Origin: Hyphomicrobiales bacterium
GTDB taxonomy: Bacteria; Pseudomonadota; Alphaproteobacteria; Rhizobiales; Phreatobacteraceae
Reading direction: 5' to 3'
NCBI GenBank assembly: GCA_017304475.1
Contig: JAFKKV010000019.1
Coordinates: forward strand, 124,001 to 188,000
DNA length: 64,000 nt
Positions 44,933 to 53,194 of this stretch are shown here, piece by piece (within the stretch, counting starts at the first letter, position 1; each line of letters starts with the position of its first letter). A program made the position numbers and the translations under genes. The notes under the pieces were generated by a model. That model was not told where the DNA came from, ran no database searches, and was given only the letters and a program-made list of their open reading frames with translations.

Positions 44933-46249
44933 TCACGCGACGACTTTGCGCATCTTCTCCGCCGCCGCCTTCAGGGCATCGGCCGAGGACATGTTCTTCA
45001 ACACGCGGTTCTGCAGCATTTCCGGCACGACGAAGGCTTCGAACACCTTGCCCGGACGCAGGTCCGGCTCCGGCCCCTCGGTGTCGATCGAGGTCAGGAT
45101 CATCGACTTGTCGGCGATGAAGCCGCGCATCGTCTCGACCGCGTCCTTGTGCTTCTCGATCAAGGGATGGGCACGCCAGCGCTCGTCCTCGTAGACGTCG
45201 AGCCTGGGCGGCTGGAAGTGCAGCGGCGCGGTGTGCAGGAAGTTGATGTAGTGGTTCTCGGTGAACCAGGACATGAACTTCATCGACTCGTCGGAATTGC
45301 CCGTTTTCAGCACCACCCAGCCGTCATAGCCGTGGTTGACCGCCTTGGCCGCGCCCTTGCTGTCCATGTAGGGCATGATGCCGTATTTGCTGGCGAGCGC
45401 CGGGGAGTTGCGCTCCAGCGCCTCGATGATGCGGCCGGCATAGGCCGTGTGTCCGAGCTTGTCGGAGGAGAAATTGCTCAGGACCTCGCCGAAGCTCGCC
45501 TGGCTCGTGCCGCTCGGCATGGTCTTGTAGAGCTCGGCGAAGAAATCCAGATAGCCCGTCACCTTCGGCGCCATCTCGGCATTGTCGATGATGACGTTCC
45601 ACTTGTCGTCGAACAGCTTGACGCCCTCGGCCCACATGAAGCCGGGAGACAGCCAGTTGGTGGCGCCGTTCGAGCCGATCGGGAACAGCGAGCCGGAGCG
45701 GCCGTCGGCGGTCAGCGCCTGCGAGTTCTTGAGCATGTCGGCCCAGGTCTTCGGCACGCTCAGCCCCTTCGCCTCGTAGAGATCCTTGCGATAATAGATC
45801 CAGGCGAGATTGTAGTCGTAGGGGTACCAATAGACCTCGTTCTTGATCGGAAACAGGATCTTCGGGCCCCATTGCCGCTTCGCCGTCAGCTCGGTCAGCG
45901 GCATCAGCTGGCCTTCGGACGCCAGGATCAGCACATGGCCGACAAAGGCGAAGGTGGCGATGTCATAAGGCTGGCCGCCGCGCAGCGAGGTCGTCACCTT
46001 GGTGAAGGCATCGTCGAGCGGCACGCTGTCGACGATGATGCGGGTACCGAACTGGCGCTCATATTCGGCGCAGGCGACGCGCAGGGCGCGAATGCTGTCG
46101 ATCGAGGTCTCGGTGTTGAGAAACCTGAGCGTCTTCTTGCCCTGGGCGCGCACGATCGGCGCCCCCAGCGTCACCGCCGCGGCGGTCGCGCCGGCCCCCT
46201 TGATCAGCTTGCGTCGATCGAGCCCGCCGGCTTCTGTCCTGCTGGTCAT
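44933..46249 (-). CDS. Carbohydrate ABC transporter substrate-binding protein
   Basis: A 438-residue periplasmic binding protein of the SBP_bac_1 sugar class. The N-terminus has a Tat-type signal (LDRRKLIKGAGATAAAVTLG, cleavage near VRAQ). Aromatic-rich stretches (EVYWYPYDYNLAWIYYRKDLY and the ATNWLSPGFMWAEG region) are usual in sugar-site proteins. ATG 46249 has GGAGG 6 bases upstream. It sits between the ATPase and permease genes. Confidence 0.92.
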   Translation of the reverse strand: MTSRTEAGGLDRRKLIKGAGATAAAVTLGAPIVRAQGKKTLRFLNTETSIDSIRALRVACAEYERQFGTRIIVDSVPLDDAFTKVTTSLRGGQPYDIATFAFVGHVLILASEGQLMPLTELTAKRQWGPKILFPIKNEVYWYPYDYNLAWIYYRKDLYEAKGLSVPKTWADMLKNSQALTADGRSGSLFPIGSNGATNWLSPGFMWAEGVKLFDDKWNVIIDNAEMAPKVTGYLDFFAELYKTMPSGTSQASFGEVLSNFSSDKLGHTAYAGRIIEALERNSPALASKYGIMPYMDSKGAAKAVNHGYDGWVVLKTGNSDESMKFMSWFTENHYINFLHTAPLHFQPPRLDVYEDERWRAHPLIEKHKDAVETMRGFIADKSMILTSIDTEGPEPDLRPGKVFEAFVVPEMLQNRVLKNMSSADALKAAAEKMRKVVA

Positions 46250-46277
46250 GATGATCCTCCCTTTTTTACGTCCGTTA

Positions 46278-47345
46278 TCAGCGGCGGGCGTCGAGCCGCT
46301 CGCCGGTGGACTTGGCAAACAGGTGCAGCCGATGCGGCTGGAAGCCGATGGCAAGGCTCTGCCGGGGGCTCAGCGTGTCGGAACGCTCGGTCAAGACGCG
46401 CAGGCGCACGCCATTGGCCTCGCCGATCGACAGGGTCTGGGCCCCCAGCTGTTCGAGCACGTGAATGTTGAAGGCGACCGCGCCCGGCGCCTCGGCGACG
46501 GTGACATGTTCCGGGCGGATGCCGAGCACCACCTCGGTGCCCTCGCCCGCCGCGACACCGGCGCCGAGCGGCACGGTCAGCCCGCCGGAAACGAAAGCGC
46601 CATTGGCGACGCGCCCCTCGATCAGGTTCATTTCGGGCGAGCCGATGAAACCGGCGACGAACAGGTTGGCCGGCCGGTCATAGACCTGCAGCGGCTGGCC
46701 GACCTGCTGGACATGGCCGTCGCGCATGATGACGATGCGGTTGGCGAGCGTCATCGCCTCGACCTGGTCGTGGGTGACATAGACCATGCTGGTGCCGACC
46801 TCCTGGTGGAGGCGCGCGATCTCCTCGCGCATGCGCACCCTGAGCTTGGCGTCGAGGTTGGACAGGGGTTCGTCGAGCAGGAAGACGTCGGGGTTGCGCA
46901 CCAAGGCGCGGCCGAGCGCCACCCGCTGCATTTGCCCGCCGGACAATTGCTTGGGTTTGCGCGCCAGGAACTCGTCGAGGCCGAGCATGGCCGCGGCCTT
47001 GCGCACGCGGGCGTCGATCTCGGCCGGATCCATGCGGCGGATGCGCAGGCCGAAGGCGAGGTTCTCGTAGATCGTCTTGTGCGGATAGAGCGCGTAATTC
47101 TGGAACACCATGGCGATGTTCCGGTCCTTCGGCTCGAGCGCGGTGACGTCGCGCTGGCCGATATGGATGGTGCCCGCGGTGATCTCTTCCAGCCCCGCGA
47201 TCATCCGGAGCGTGGTCGACTTGCCGCAGCCCGAGGGCCCCAGGAACACGACGAATTCGCCATCCTGGATGTCGAGATCGAAACCATGCACGGCGACCAC
47301 GCCGCCATAGGCCTTGCGCACGCGGTTCAGACTGACCTTGGCCAT
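46278..47345 (-). CDS. Carbohydrate ABC transporter ATP-binding protein (UgpC/MsmX type)
   Basis: A 355-residue ATPase: Walker A GPSGCGKST (36-44), signature LSGGQMQRVALGRAL, Walker B VFLLDEPLSNLD, H-loop VTHDQVEAM, and a C-terminal TOBE/MalK-type regulatory domain (about 240-355). GAGGGG precedes ATG 47345, 2 bases after the kinase stop. It powers the importer of this operon. Confidence 0.95.
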   Translation of the reverse strand: MAKVSLNRVRKAYGGVVAVHGFDLDIQDGEFVVFLGPSGCGKSTTLRMIAGLEEITAGTIHIGQRDVTALEPKDRNIAMVFQNYALYPHKTIYENLAFGLRIRRMDPAEIDARVRKAAAMLGLDEFLARKPKQLSGGQMQRVALGRALVRNPDVFLLDEPLSNLDAKLRVRMREEIARLHQEVGTSMVYVTHDQVEAMTLANRIVIMRDGHVQQVGQPLQVYDRPANLFVAGFIGSPEMNLIEGRVANGAFVSGGLTVPLGAGVAAGEGTEVVLGIRPEHVTVAEAPGAVAFNIHVLEQLGAQTLSIGEANGVRLRVLTERSDTLSPRQSLAIGFQPHRLHLFAKSTGERLDARR

Positions 47346-47347
47346 GC

Positions 47348-48865
47348 TCAGCGCCCCTCGACGAAATCGTGGATGCGATGATTGAGCGGCGCCAAGGCAC
47401 GCTGAATGTCGCGATAGATCGGAAAGCCCCTGCTATAGACCGCCGCCCGCGCCGGATCCGGCACGTGCGTCGCGACGATGCTCACCGCATGCGCCGCCGC
47501 CTGCTCGTCTTCGAAGACGCCGGCGCCGACGCCGGCGAGCAGGGCCGCGCCGAAGGAGGCATCGGCCACCGCCGGCAGTTCGACCGTCACGTTCAGGACG
47601 TCGGCGACGATCTGGCGCCAGAGCGGGCTCTTCGCCCCGCCGCCCGTCAGCCGCGCGGTGGTGAAGCCGAGATCACGCTCGCGCAGCACCTCCAGGCAGT
47701 CGCGCAGCGAATAGGCGACGCCCTCGTAAAGGGCGCGAACGAAATGGCCGGGGCCGTGGTTGAAACCGGCGCCGACGAAATCGGCGCGCAGCAGCGGGTC
47801 CCAATGCGGGCTGCGCTCGCCGTTCAGATAGGGGTGGAAGAACAGGCCCTCGGAACCGGGCGCGACCGCCGCGGCCAGCCGGTCCATGTGGTCGAACACC
47901 GGACCGCCCTCTTCGCCCGGCCGCTTGAAGAAGGTATCGCGCAGCCATTTATGCGCCGAAGCGCAGGAATTGGTCGCGGCGATGACATACCAATGCGCGG
48001 GCACCACGTGGAAATAGTTGATCAGCGCGAAATCCGGCCGCGCCGTCTTCGAGAGAACATTGACGGTGGCCGCGGTGGCGAGTTTCACCACGCCGAGCCC
48101 CTCGCGCACCATGCCGGCACCGAAGGTCTCGGCCGCCGTATCCGAGGTGCCGCAGACGACCGGCGTCCCCACGGGAATGCCGGTGAGGCGGGCGGCCTCA
48201 GCCGTCACCCCGCCGACGACCGTGCGCGGCTGGACGATCGGCGGCAGCGTGTCCATCGGCCAGCCGATCATGGCGCAGAGCTCGTCCGACCAGACGCCCT
48301 TGTGGGCATCGAGCATGAGCGTGCCGAGCGCATCGATCGTGTCGGTCTCGAAGGTGCCGGTGAAACGCGAGCGCAGCCAGTCCTTGGCGACATAAAGCCG
48401 CTTCACCCGGGCGAAGGCCTCGGGTTCGTGGCGCTTGACCCACAACATCTGCGGCAAGGTCCAGGTCGGATTGGCCCGGTTGGCGCCGATATCGAGAATG
48501 CGCTGGTCGGCGAGGTCGCGCAGTTCCTGGGTCTCGGCCCGGCTGCGCTGGTCGTTCCACAGGATCGCCGGGCGGATGACCCGGCCTTCGGCATCCTCCA
48601 GCACCTGGGTATGGGCGCCGGCGGAAAACGAGATCGCGGCGATCGTGCCGGCCTTGCGTGCGGCCTCCGCCACCGGCGGCACGGCGGCGACGACCGCCCG
48701 CCACCAGTCCTGCGGGTCCTGCTCGCTCCAGCCGGCATGCGGCGTGGCGGTCGCGACCGGCGCCGAGGCCTCGGCCACCAGGCTGCCATCAGCCCCGATG
48801 GCGCTGACCTTCAGCGAGCCGGCGCCGAGATCGATGCCGATGAGGATGGGATCGGGCTTAGCCAT
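47348..48865 (-). CDS. FGGY-family carbohydrate kinase
   Basis: A 505-residue two-domain kinase of the xylulokinase/glycerol-kinase family. N-terminal phosphate motif LIGIDLGAGSLKVSAIG (about residues 7-23), the WNDQRSR region, and the C-terminal FGGY signature LTGGGAKSPLWRQIVADVLN are intact. It should phosphorylate the imported sugar or polyol with ATP. The start at 48865 overlaps the end of the FAD-oxidase gene by 8 bases. Specificity (xylulose, ribulose, erythritol or other) cannot be read by eye. Confidence 0.93.
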   Translation of the reverse strand: MAKPDPILIGIDLGAGSLKVSAIGADGSLVAEASAPVATATPHAGWSEQDPQDWWRAVVAAVPPVAEAARKAGTIAAISFSAGAHTQVLEDAEGRVIRPAILWNDQRSRAETQELRDLADQRILDIGANRANPTWTLPQMLWVKRHEPEAFARVKRLYVAKDWLRSRFTGTFETDTIDALGTLMLDAHKGVWSDELCAMIGWPMDTLPPIVQPRTVVGGVTAEAARLTGIPVGTPVVCGTSDTAAETFGAGMVREGLGVVKLATAATVNVLSKTARPDFALINYFHVVPAHWYVIAATNSCASAHKWLRDTFFKRPGEEGGPVFDHMDRLAAAVAPGSEGLFFHPYLNGERSPHWDPLLRADFVGAGFNHGPGHFVRALYEGVAYSLRDCLEVLRERDLGFTTARLTGGGAKSPLWRQIVADVLNVTVELPAVADASFGAALLAGVGAGVFEDEQAAAHAVSIVATHVPDPARAAVYSRGFPIYRDIQRALAPLNHRIHDFVEGR

Positions 48866-50339
48866 TGCGAATGTCCACGGCGCCCTTGGCCGGCCTGAGA
48901 CCCAGCTTGCCGGGATTGAGCAGATTGCCCGGATCGAGTGCGTCCTTGATCGTCTGCAGCAGATCGAGGCCGGCGCCGAGCTCGCGGCGGATCCAGGGAT
49001 TGCGGAACAGCCCGACGCCGTGATGGTGGGCGATCGAGCCACCGTGATCGAGGGTCAGGCCCTCGATGGTGTCCCAGAGCTTCGCATGCAGCGGCAAGGC
49101 ATCCGCCTCCGGCATCGGCGGCAGGCGAATGGTCATGTATTGGCAGGCGCCTTCCGGATAGACATGCGACCAGTGCGCGCCGAAATGCACGGCCGGATAG
49201 ATCGCACGCACGGCCTTGGCGATGCTGTCATAGAGCTCCGGCAGCACCGACCAATTGCCGGTCACCTCGATCGTGTCGTTGAAATAGCCGGCCGCATGCC
49301 ATTTCTGCGAATAGGCGACGTAGCGATTGGCGATCCAATGATCATAAGGCCCGCTCGGCGCCTCTTCGCCGCCGAACTCCGCGGCGATGGCGAGCGCCAT
49401 CTTCTGCTCGGTGGTCACCAGCGGCTCGGCGCCTGAAAAGGCCAGCACGGCGAGGATCGGCTTGGTCTTGAAGGGGGCGAGATCGGCGGTGCGCTCGGCG
49501 CTTTCCACCGCGTCATAGAGCCGGACGATGCTCGGCCGGAGCTCGGCCTGCATGATCGCGCGCGCCGCGTCGAAAGACGCCTGCAGCGTCGGGAAGGCCA
49601 GCACCACGCCGCGCTCGACCGCGGGCTTGCGCCAGATCCGCAGGGTCAGCTCGGTAATGACGCCGAAGGCGCCCTCGCTGCCGACCAAGAGGTCGCGGAT
49701 CGACGGGCCGACCGAGCGGCGCGCCACCGGCCGCACCTCGAGCGGCGTGCCGTCGGGGAGCACCGCCTTCAGGCCGATGACGATATCCTCGATCTTGCCG
49801 TAGCGGCTGCTCGCCTGGCCGCCGCCCCGGCAGGCGGCCCAGCCGCCGACGGTGGAAATCTCGATCGACTGCGGCAGATGGCCTGTCGTGAACCCGGCGG
49901 CGTTCAAGGCCTGCTCGAAGGCCGCGCCATTCATGCCGGCGCGCACTGTCACCATGGCGTCGGTGGCGTTGAGCGAGACGATGCCGTCGAGCCGGCGCAG
50001 GTCCAGCATCACCTCGCCGCCGAGCGGGATGGCGCCGCCGAGCACGCCCGAGCCATTGCCATAGGGGATCAGCCGAATGCCCTGCGCGTTCGCCAGCCGC
50101 ACCACCTTGGCGACCTCGCCGGCATCCGCCGGCCGCACCACCAGCTGCGGCATGGCGCCGGCCAGCAGACCGGCGCGCTCGCGGAACACCGCGAAAGGCA
50201 GCCGGTCGCGGGCATAAGCGAGGCGCTCGTCGAAGCCGGTGAGCACATGGGCCGCGCCGACAAGGCCGGTAAAAGCCGCCGCCACGTCCGGCGCCGCCAC
50301 ATCGCTGGCGCGCGCCGCGGCAATCGAATGATCCGTCAT
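48858..50339 (-). CDS. FAD-linked oxidase resembling alkylglycerone-phosphate synthase
   Basis: A 493-residue flavoprotein: FAD_binding_4 (PCMH) domain (about 60-240; VRPADAGEVAKVVRLAN, PYGNGSG, STVGGWAACRGGGQASSRYG) and an FAD-oxidase C-domain. The triple His438-440 in AHHHGVGLFRNPW and the LDPGNLLNPGKLGL end are hallmarks of alkylglycerone-phosphate synthase and D-2-hydroxy-acid oxidase relatives. In this sugar operon, oxidation of a hydroxy acid or polyol phosphate is more likely than ether-lipid synthesis. ATG 50339 has TGGAGG upstream. First gene of the operon. Confidence 0.9.
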   Translation of the reverse strand: MTDHSIAAARASDVAAPDVAAAFTGLVGAAHVLTGFDERLAYARDRLPFAVFRERAGLLAGAMPQLVVRPADAGEVAKVVRLANAQGIRLIPYGNGSGVLGGAIPLGGEVMLDLRRLDGIVSLNATDAMVTVRAGMNGAAFEQALNAAGFTTGHLPQSIEISTVGGWAACRGGGQASSRYGKIEDIVIGLKAVLPDGTPLEVRPVARRSVGPSIRDLLVGSEGAFGVITELTLRIWRKPAVERGVVLAFPTLQASFDAARAIMQAELRPSIVRLYDAVESAERTADLAPFKTKPILAVLAFSGAEPLVTTEQKMALAIAAEFGGEEAPSGPYDHWIANRYVAYSQKWHAAGYFNDTIEVTGNWSVLPELYDSIAKAVRAIYPAVHFGAHWSHVYPEGACQYMTIRLPPMPEADALPLHAKLWDTIEGLTLDHGGSIAHHHGVGLFRNPWIRRELGAGLDLLQTIKDALDPGNLLNPGKLGLRPAKGAVDIRNG

Positions 50340-50401
50340 GAACACCTCCACATGGAGGCGCGAAGCGACAGGCTCATTCCGCACCCTCCCTTGATGCTGT
50401 C

Positions 50402-50414
50402 GTGCATTTTGCAC
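50402..50414. promoter_or_regulatory. Small dyad upstream of the polyol operon
   Basis: GTGCA-TTT-TGCAC, a perfect 13-base inverted repeat 63-75 bases before the first start codon. A candidate operator for the adjacent LacI protein, though it does not match the dyad at the LacI gene itself. Confidence 0.4.
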
Positions 50415-50504
50415 AATCGTTTGTTCAAGACTGTCGAAAAGGAGGAAGGCCGTCAAGCGGCAATTGTTTGAAGTGAGGATCTTGGGAGAAATCAGGCGCC
50501 AATT

Positions 50505-50668
50505 GACCCTCTCCCAAAGGGAGAGGGTGGCAGCGTCAGCTGCCGGGTGAGGGGTCGTCCATTTCCGGAGAGGGCGGCATGCGGCGTGAGCGTCGGCATC
50601 AGTCTTCGGAGCCCACGCCCCTCACCCGGCGCCTGACGGCGCCACCCTCTCCCTCTGGGAGAGGGTTG
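50505..50668. repeat. Family I palindromic repeat, copy 3
   Basis: Same order as copy 2: outer CCCTCTCCC hairpin, inner GGCAGC/GCTGCC hairpin, GGGTGAGGGG, central spacer, CCCCTCACCC, inner GGCGCC hairpin, outer hairpin. The central spacer also matches copy 2 well (GGCGGCATGCGGCG). Confidence 0.85.
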
Positions 50669-50736
50669 ATTTCGCTGCACTTTTGCGGCGGCCGGGAGGT
50701 CAGAACACAGCCCCACTGCCCGCCCCCCGCCTTCCC

Positions 50737-51747
50737 CTACCCGCCCGACACCGGCCCCGTCGAGGCCCTCACCACCAGCCCCTCGGGCGCCAAGGGCGCA
50801 ACGCCCTCCGGCTGTTCGCCTGCGACCAGTCGCACCAGCAATTCGGTGGCGAGCCGGCCCATGCGTTCGGTCGGCATGCGCACGGTGGTCAGCGCGGGAT
50901 AGAGCATGGTGGCGACGGCTGCGTCATGCAGGCCGATCACCGAGACATCCTGCGGAATACGGCAGCCTGCCTCGTGCAGCACCGCCATGGCGCCGGCGGC
51001 CGAGACGAGGGTAGCCGCGAGCACGGCGGTGGGTTTCCGGTCGATCAGCTGGCGCATGGCCTCGGCGCCGCCTTCCGCGGTGTAGCCGGCGACCGCCACC
51101 AGATCAGGATCGAAACCGATGCCATGGGCGGCGAGCCCCTCGCGATAGCCGGCGAGCCGCTCGCCGGCATTGAAGCCGCCGGGCCGGCCGGCGAGATGGG
51201 CGATGCGCCGATGGCCGAGGCCGACCAGATGATCGAGCGCGATGCGTGTCGCCGCGCGGCTGTCGAGCACCACCGAATAACGCGCACCGGCAAGCGTTCG
51301 GTTGAGCAGCACATAATCGGTATCGGTCGCCTCGAGCTCGCTCAAAAGCACGTCGTCATTGTCGAGGCTCGCCACCAGCAGGCCGTCGACCCGATTGCCC
51401 TCGCTCAGCCGCCGATAGGCACCGGCATCATGCGCGCCCGGCGCGCGGTGCGCGATCAGCAGCGAAAAACCGTGTTCGGCGGCGGCCGCCTCCGCCCCCT
51501 GGATCGCCGCGGCGAAGACCGGATTGTCGAGCTGCGGCACCACGATGCCGAGAGTCGAGGAGCGCGCCGTGCGCAGGCCGCGCGCGAAGGCATTGGCCCG
51601 GTAGTCGAGCTCGCGCGCCACCTGGACGATGCGTTCGCGCGTCTCCTCGCGAATGCGCTGCGCCGCCTCGCCGCGCAGCACGCGCGAAGCGGTCGAGACA
51701 TCCACCCCGGCCAAGCGGGCCACATCGGAAAGCGTCGGTCGAGCCAT
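50737..51747 (-). CDS. LacI-family transcriptional regulator
   Basis: A 336-residue repressor-type protein. The LacI helix-turn-helix is at the very N-terminus (TLSDVARLAGVDVSTASRVL) with the hinge helix near 45-55, followed by a periplasmic-binding-protein-like sensor domain (LGIVVPQLDNPVFAAAIQG). It lies upstream of the eight-gene sugar/polyol operon in the same direction and is its likely regulator. No ribosome-binding site is visible, and the ATG at 51747 lies inside a perfect dyad (51743-51765). Confidence 0.95.
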   Translation of the reverse strand: MARPTLSDVARLAGVDVSTASRVLRGEAAQRIREETRERIVQVARELDYRANAFARGLRTARSSTLGIVVPQLDNPVFAAAIQGAEAAAAEHGFSLLIAHRAPGAHDAGAYRRLSEGNRVDGLLVASLDNDDVLLSELEATDTDYVLLNRTLAGARYSVVLDSRAATRIALDHLVGLGHRRIAHLAGRPGGFNAGERLAGYREGLAAHGIGFDPDLVAVAGYTAEGGAEAMRQLIDRKPTAVLAATLVSAAGAMAVLHEAGCRIPQDVSVIGLHDAAVATMLYPALTTVRMPTERMGRLATELLVRLVAGEQPEGVAPLAPEGLVVRASTGPVSGG

Positions 51748-51765
51748 ATCGTTGACCGATATGGC
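51743..51765. promoter_or_regulatory. Perfect dyad spanning the LacI start codon
   Basis: GCCATATCG, five bases (TTGAC), then CGATATGGC: a 9+9 bp exact inverted repeat. The LacI ATG (51747-51745) is within one half. As DNA it suits an autoregulatory operator; as mRNA it would fold into a hairpin hiding the start codon. It is also 45 bases from the divergent cupin gene. Confidence 0.7.
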
Positions 51766-51809
51766 ATGAGGCCGCGCTTCGGGCCAGAGTGGAGAGGTGA
51801 GCCGGATCG

Positions 51810-52160
51810 ATGACCTGTCCCGGCCGCGACATGTGGATGGGCTTCGTGACCAACCTGTTCGACGACCTGCCCGGCAAGGCCGAAACGGAACTGTTCACCG
51901 AGCTGCTGGCGCGCGACGGCGTCAGGATCGAGCGGATCATCTCGACCGGCCAGTCGACCCCGGTCGACCAGCCCTATGACCAGGCGCATGACGAATGGGT
52001 GCTGCTGCTCAGGGGCGCGGCCCGCCTCTGGATCGACGGCGAGGGCGAGCGCGAACTGCGTCCGGGCGATCACCTGCTGATCCCCGCACGACGGCTCCAC
52101 CGCGTCCTCTGGACAAGCCAGGACGAACCGACCGTCTGGCTCGCGATCCATTTCGGGTGA
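51810..52160 (+). CDS. Small cupin-domain protein
   Basis: A 116-residue single cupin barrel. Motif 1 is HDEWVLLLRGAARLWIDG and motif 2 is RPGDHLLIPARRLHRVLW, giving potential metal ligands His, Glu and His. Such proteins are often small isomerases, dioxygenase-like enzymes or sugar-binding regulators. In-frame ATGs at 51831 and 51837 are alternatives; AGAGGTGAG lies upstream of 51810. It is divergent from the LacI gene with a 62-base spacer and may share its control. Confidence 0.83.
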   Translation: MTCPGRDMWMGFVTNLFDDLPGKAETELFTELLARDGVRIERIISTGQSTPVDQPYDQAHDEWVLLLRGAARLWIDGEGERELRPGDHLLIPARRLHRVLWTSQDEPTVWLAIHFG

Positions 52161-52317
52161 CGACCGAGGCAACCTGCCGCGACCATGGACCCCGCGCCTT
52201 CGGCCGCGGGCGCCTGATATGGCCGGTGCGGCAGAGACCTCCGGGCCGGCCGGCGTTTCACGAACTCAATTTATGATATCGTGACTTGTTTCGATAATTT
52301 TCCGCAGAAGGCTGCGA

Positions 52318-53037
52318 ATGATTCGCAAATCCAGAGCTGTCGACGACGACACCCCCGCGACCCAGACATCCACCGTCTACGAGCGCCTGAGAGACGATGT
52401 CATTTCCGGCGCGCTGGCGCCGAACATGCGCCTGCCGCTGGAAATGCTGCGGGACCGCTACGGGGTCGGCATCACGCCGATCCGGGAGGCGCTGTACCGG
52501 CTGTCGTCATCCCTGCTGATCGAGGCGGAGGAGCAGCGCGGCTTCCGCGTGACCGGCATCAGCCTGCAAAAATACCAGCAGATTGTCTCAGCCCGCGAGA
52601 GCTTCGAAACCCTCATTCTCGTCGAGTCGATCAGGTCGGGCGATATCGACTGGGAAGGCCGCATCATCAGCGCTCATCGGGCCATGTCCCGCCATCCCGT
52701 CTTCGAAGCAGGGACGACGACCATGGTCACCGCCGCCTGGGGCGAGGCCCATCACCGCTTCCATCGCGAGATCCTGTCCGGCAGCAATCACGTCTTTCTC
52801 GAACATTTCCAGCGCCTGTTCTGGGACCATGCCGACCGCTACCGCAATGTCGTCAAGCCGGCGCCGCTCAGCCCTGATGTCCTGAAGCGCGATCACGACC
52901 AACTGCTCGACGCCGTGCTCGATCGCGACACCGACATGGCCTGCATGGTGCTGCGCCGTCACATCAAGAACGGCGCGGCCGCCACCCTGGCCGCACTGGC
53001 CGCGAGCGGCGGCCCGGTCCCACTATCGAGTGATTGA
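52318..53037 (+). CDS. GntR-family regulator, FCD (FadR-like) subgroup
   Basis: A 239-residue regulator: N-terminal winged helix (residues about 19-85, LPLEMLRDRYGVGITPIREALYRLSS) and an all-helical FCD effector domain with the metal-site histidines spread over HRAMSRHP, HHRFHREIL and RDHDQLLDAVLDRD-type segments. It stands upstream of the amidohydrolase and binding-protein genes in the same direction and probably controls them. TATGAT-containing AT-rich stretches at 52272 and 53065 precede it and the next gene. Confidence 0.92.
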   Translation: MIRKSRAVDDDTPATQTSTVYERLRDDVISGALAPNMRLPLEMLRDRYGVGITPIREALYRLSSSLLIEAEEQRGFRVTGISLQKYQQIVSARESFETLILVESIRSGDIDWEGRIISAHRAMSRHPVFEAGTTTMVTAAWGEAHHRFHREILSGSNHVFLEHFQRLFWDHADRYRNVVKPAPLSPDVLKRDHDQLLDAVLDRDTDMACMVLRRHIKNGAAATLAALAASGGPVPLSSD

Positions 53038-53194
53038 CATTTTATTTGATCGGATGAAATTTATATGATCTGTCGCACCTTCGCTCGAAGGCGAAACGGC
53101 GCGCGGATCCGGGGGACGTTCCGTTCAGCCGGCAGTTCGGTTCAGGTCGTGACGGCCGTGCGTCGTTGCTTCCCTTGCCCAAGGATGACGCCCC

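Larger units (their letters stand above)
50340..50736. other. Promoter region of the polyol operon and family I repeat
   Basis: 50340-50500 should carry the operon promoter: it has a GTGCA-TTT-TGCAC dyad and a TTGAAC hexamer on the minus strand (50428-50423). 50505-50668 is a family I repeat that separates the operon from the LacI gene. No gene in the gap. Confidence 0.65.

Noticed and set aside
47369..48898. A 509-codon plus-strand frame opposite the FGGY kinase
   Set aside because: Antisense shadow; the kinase on the other strand has full motifs.
1456..50668. CRISPR array as an explanation of the repeated hairpins
   Set aside because: The copies are kilobases apart, lack regular spacers and have no cas genes nearby; they are dispersed palindromic elements.
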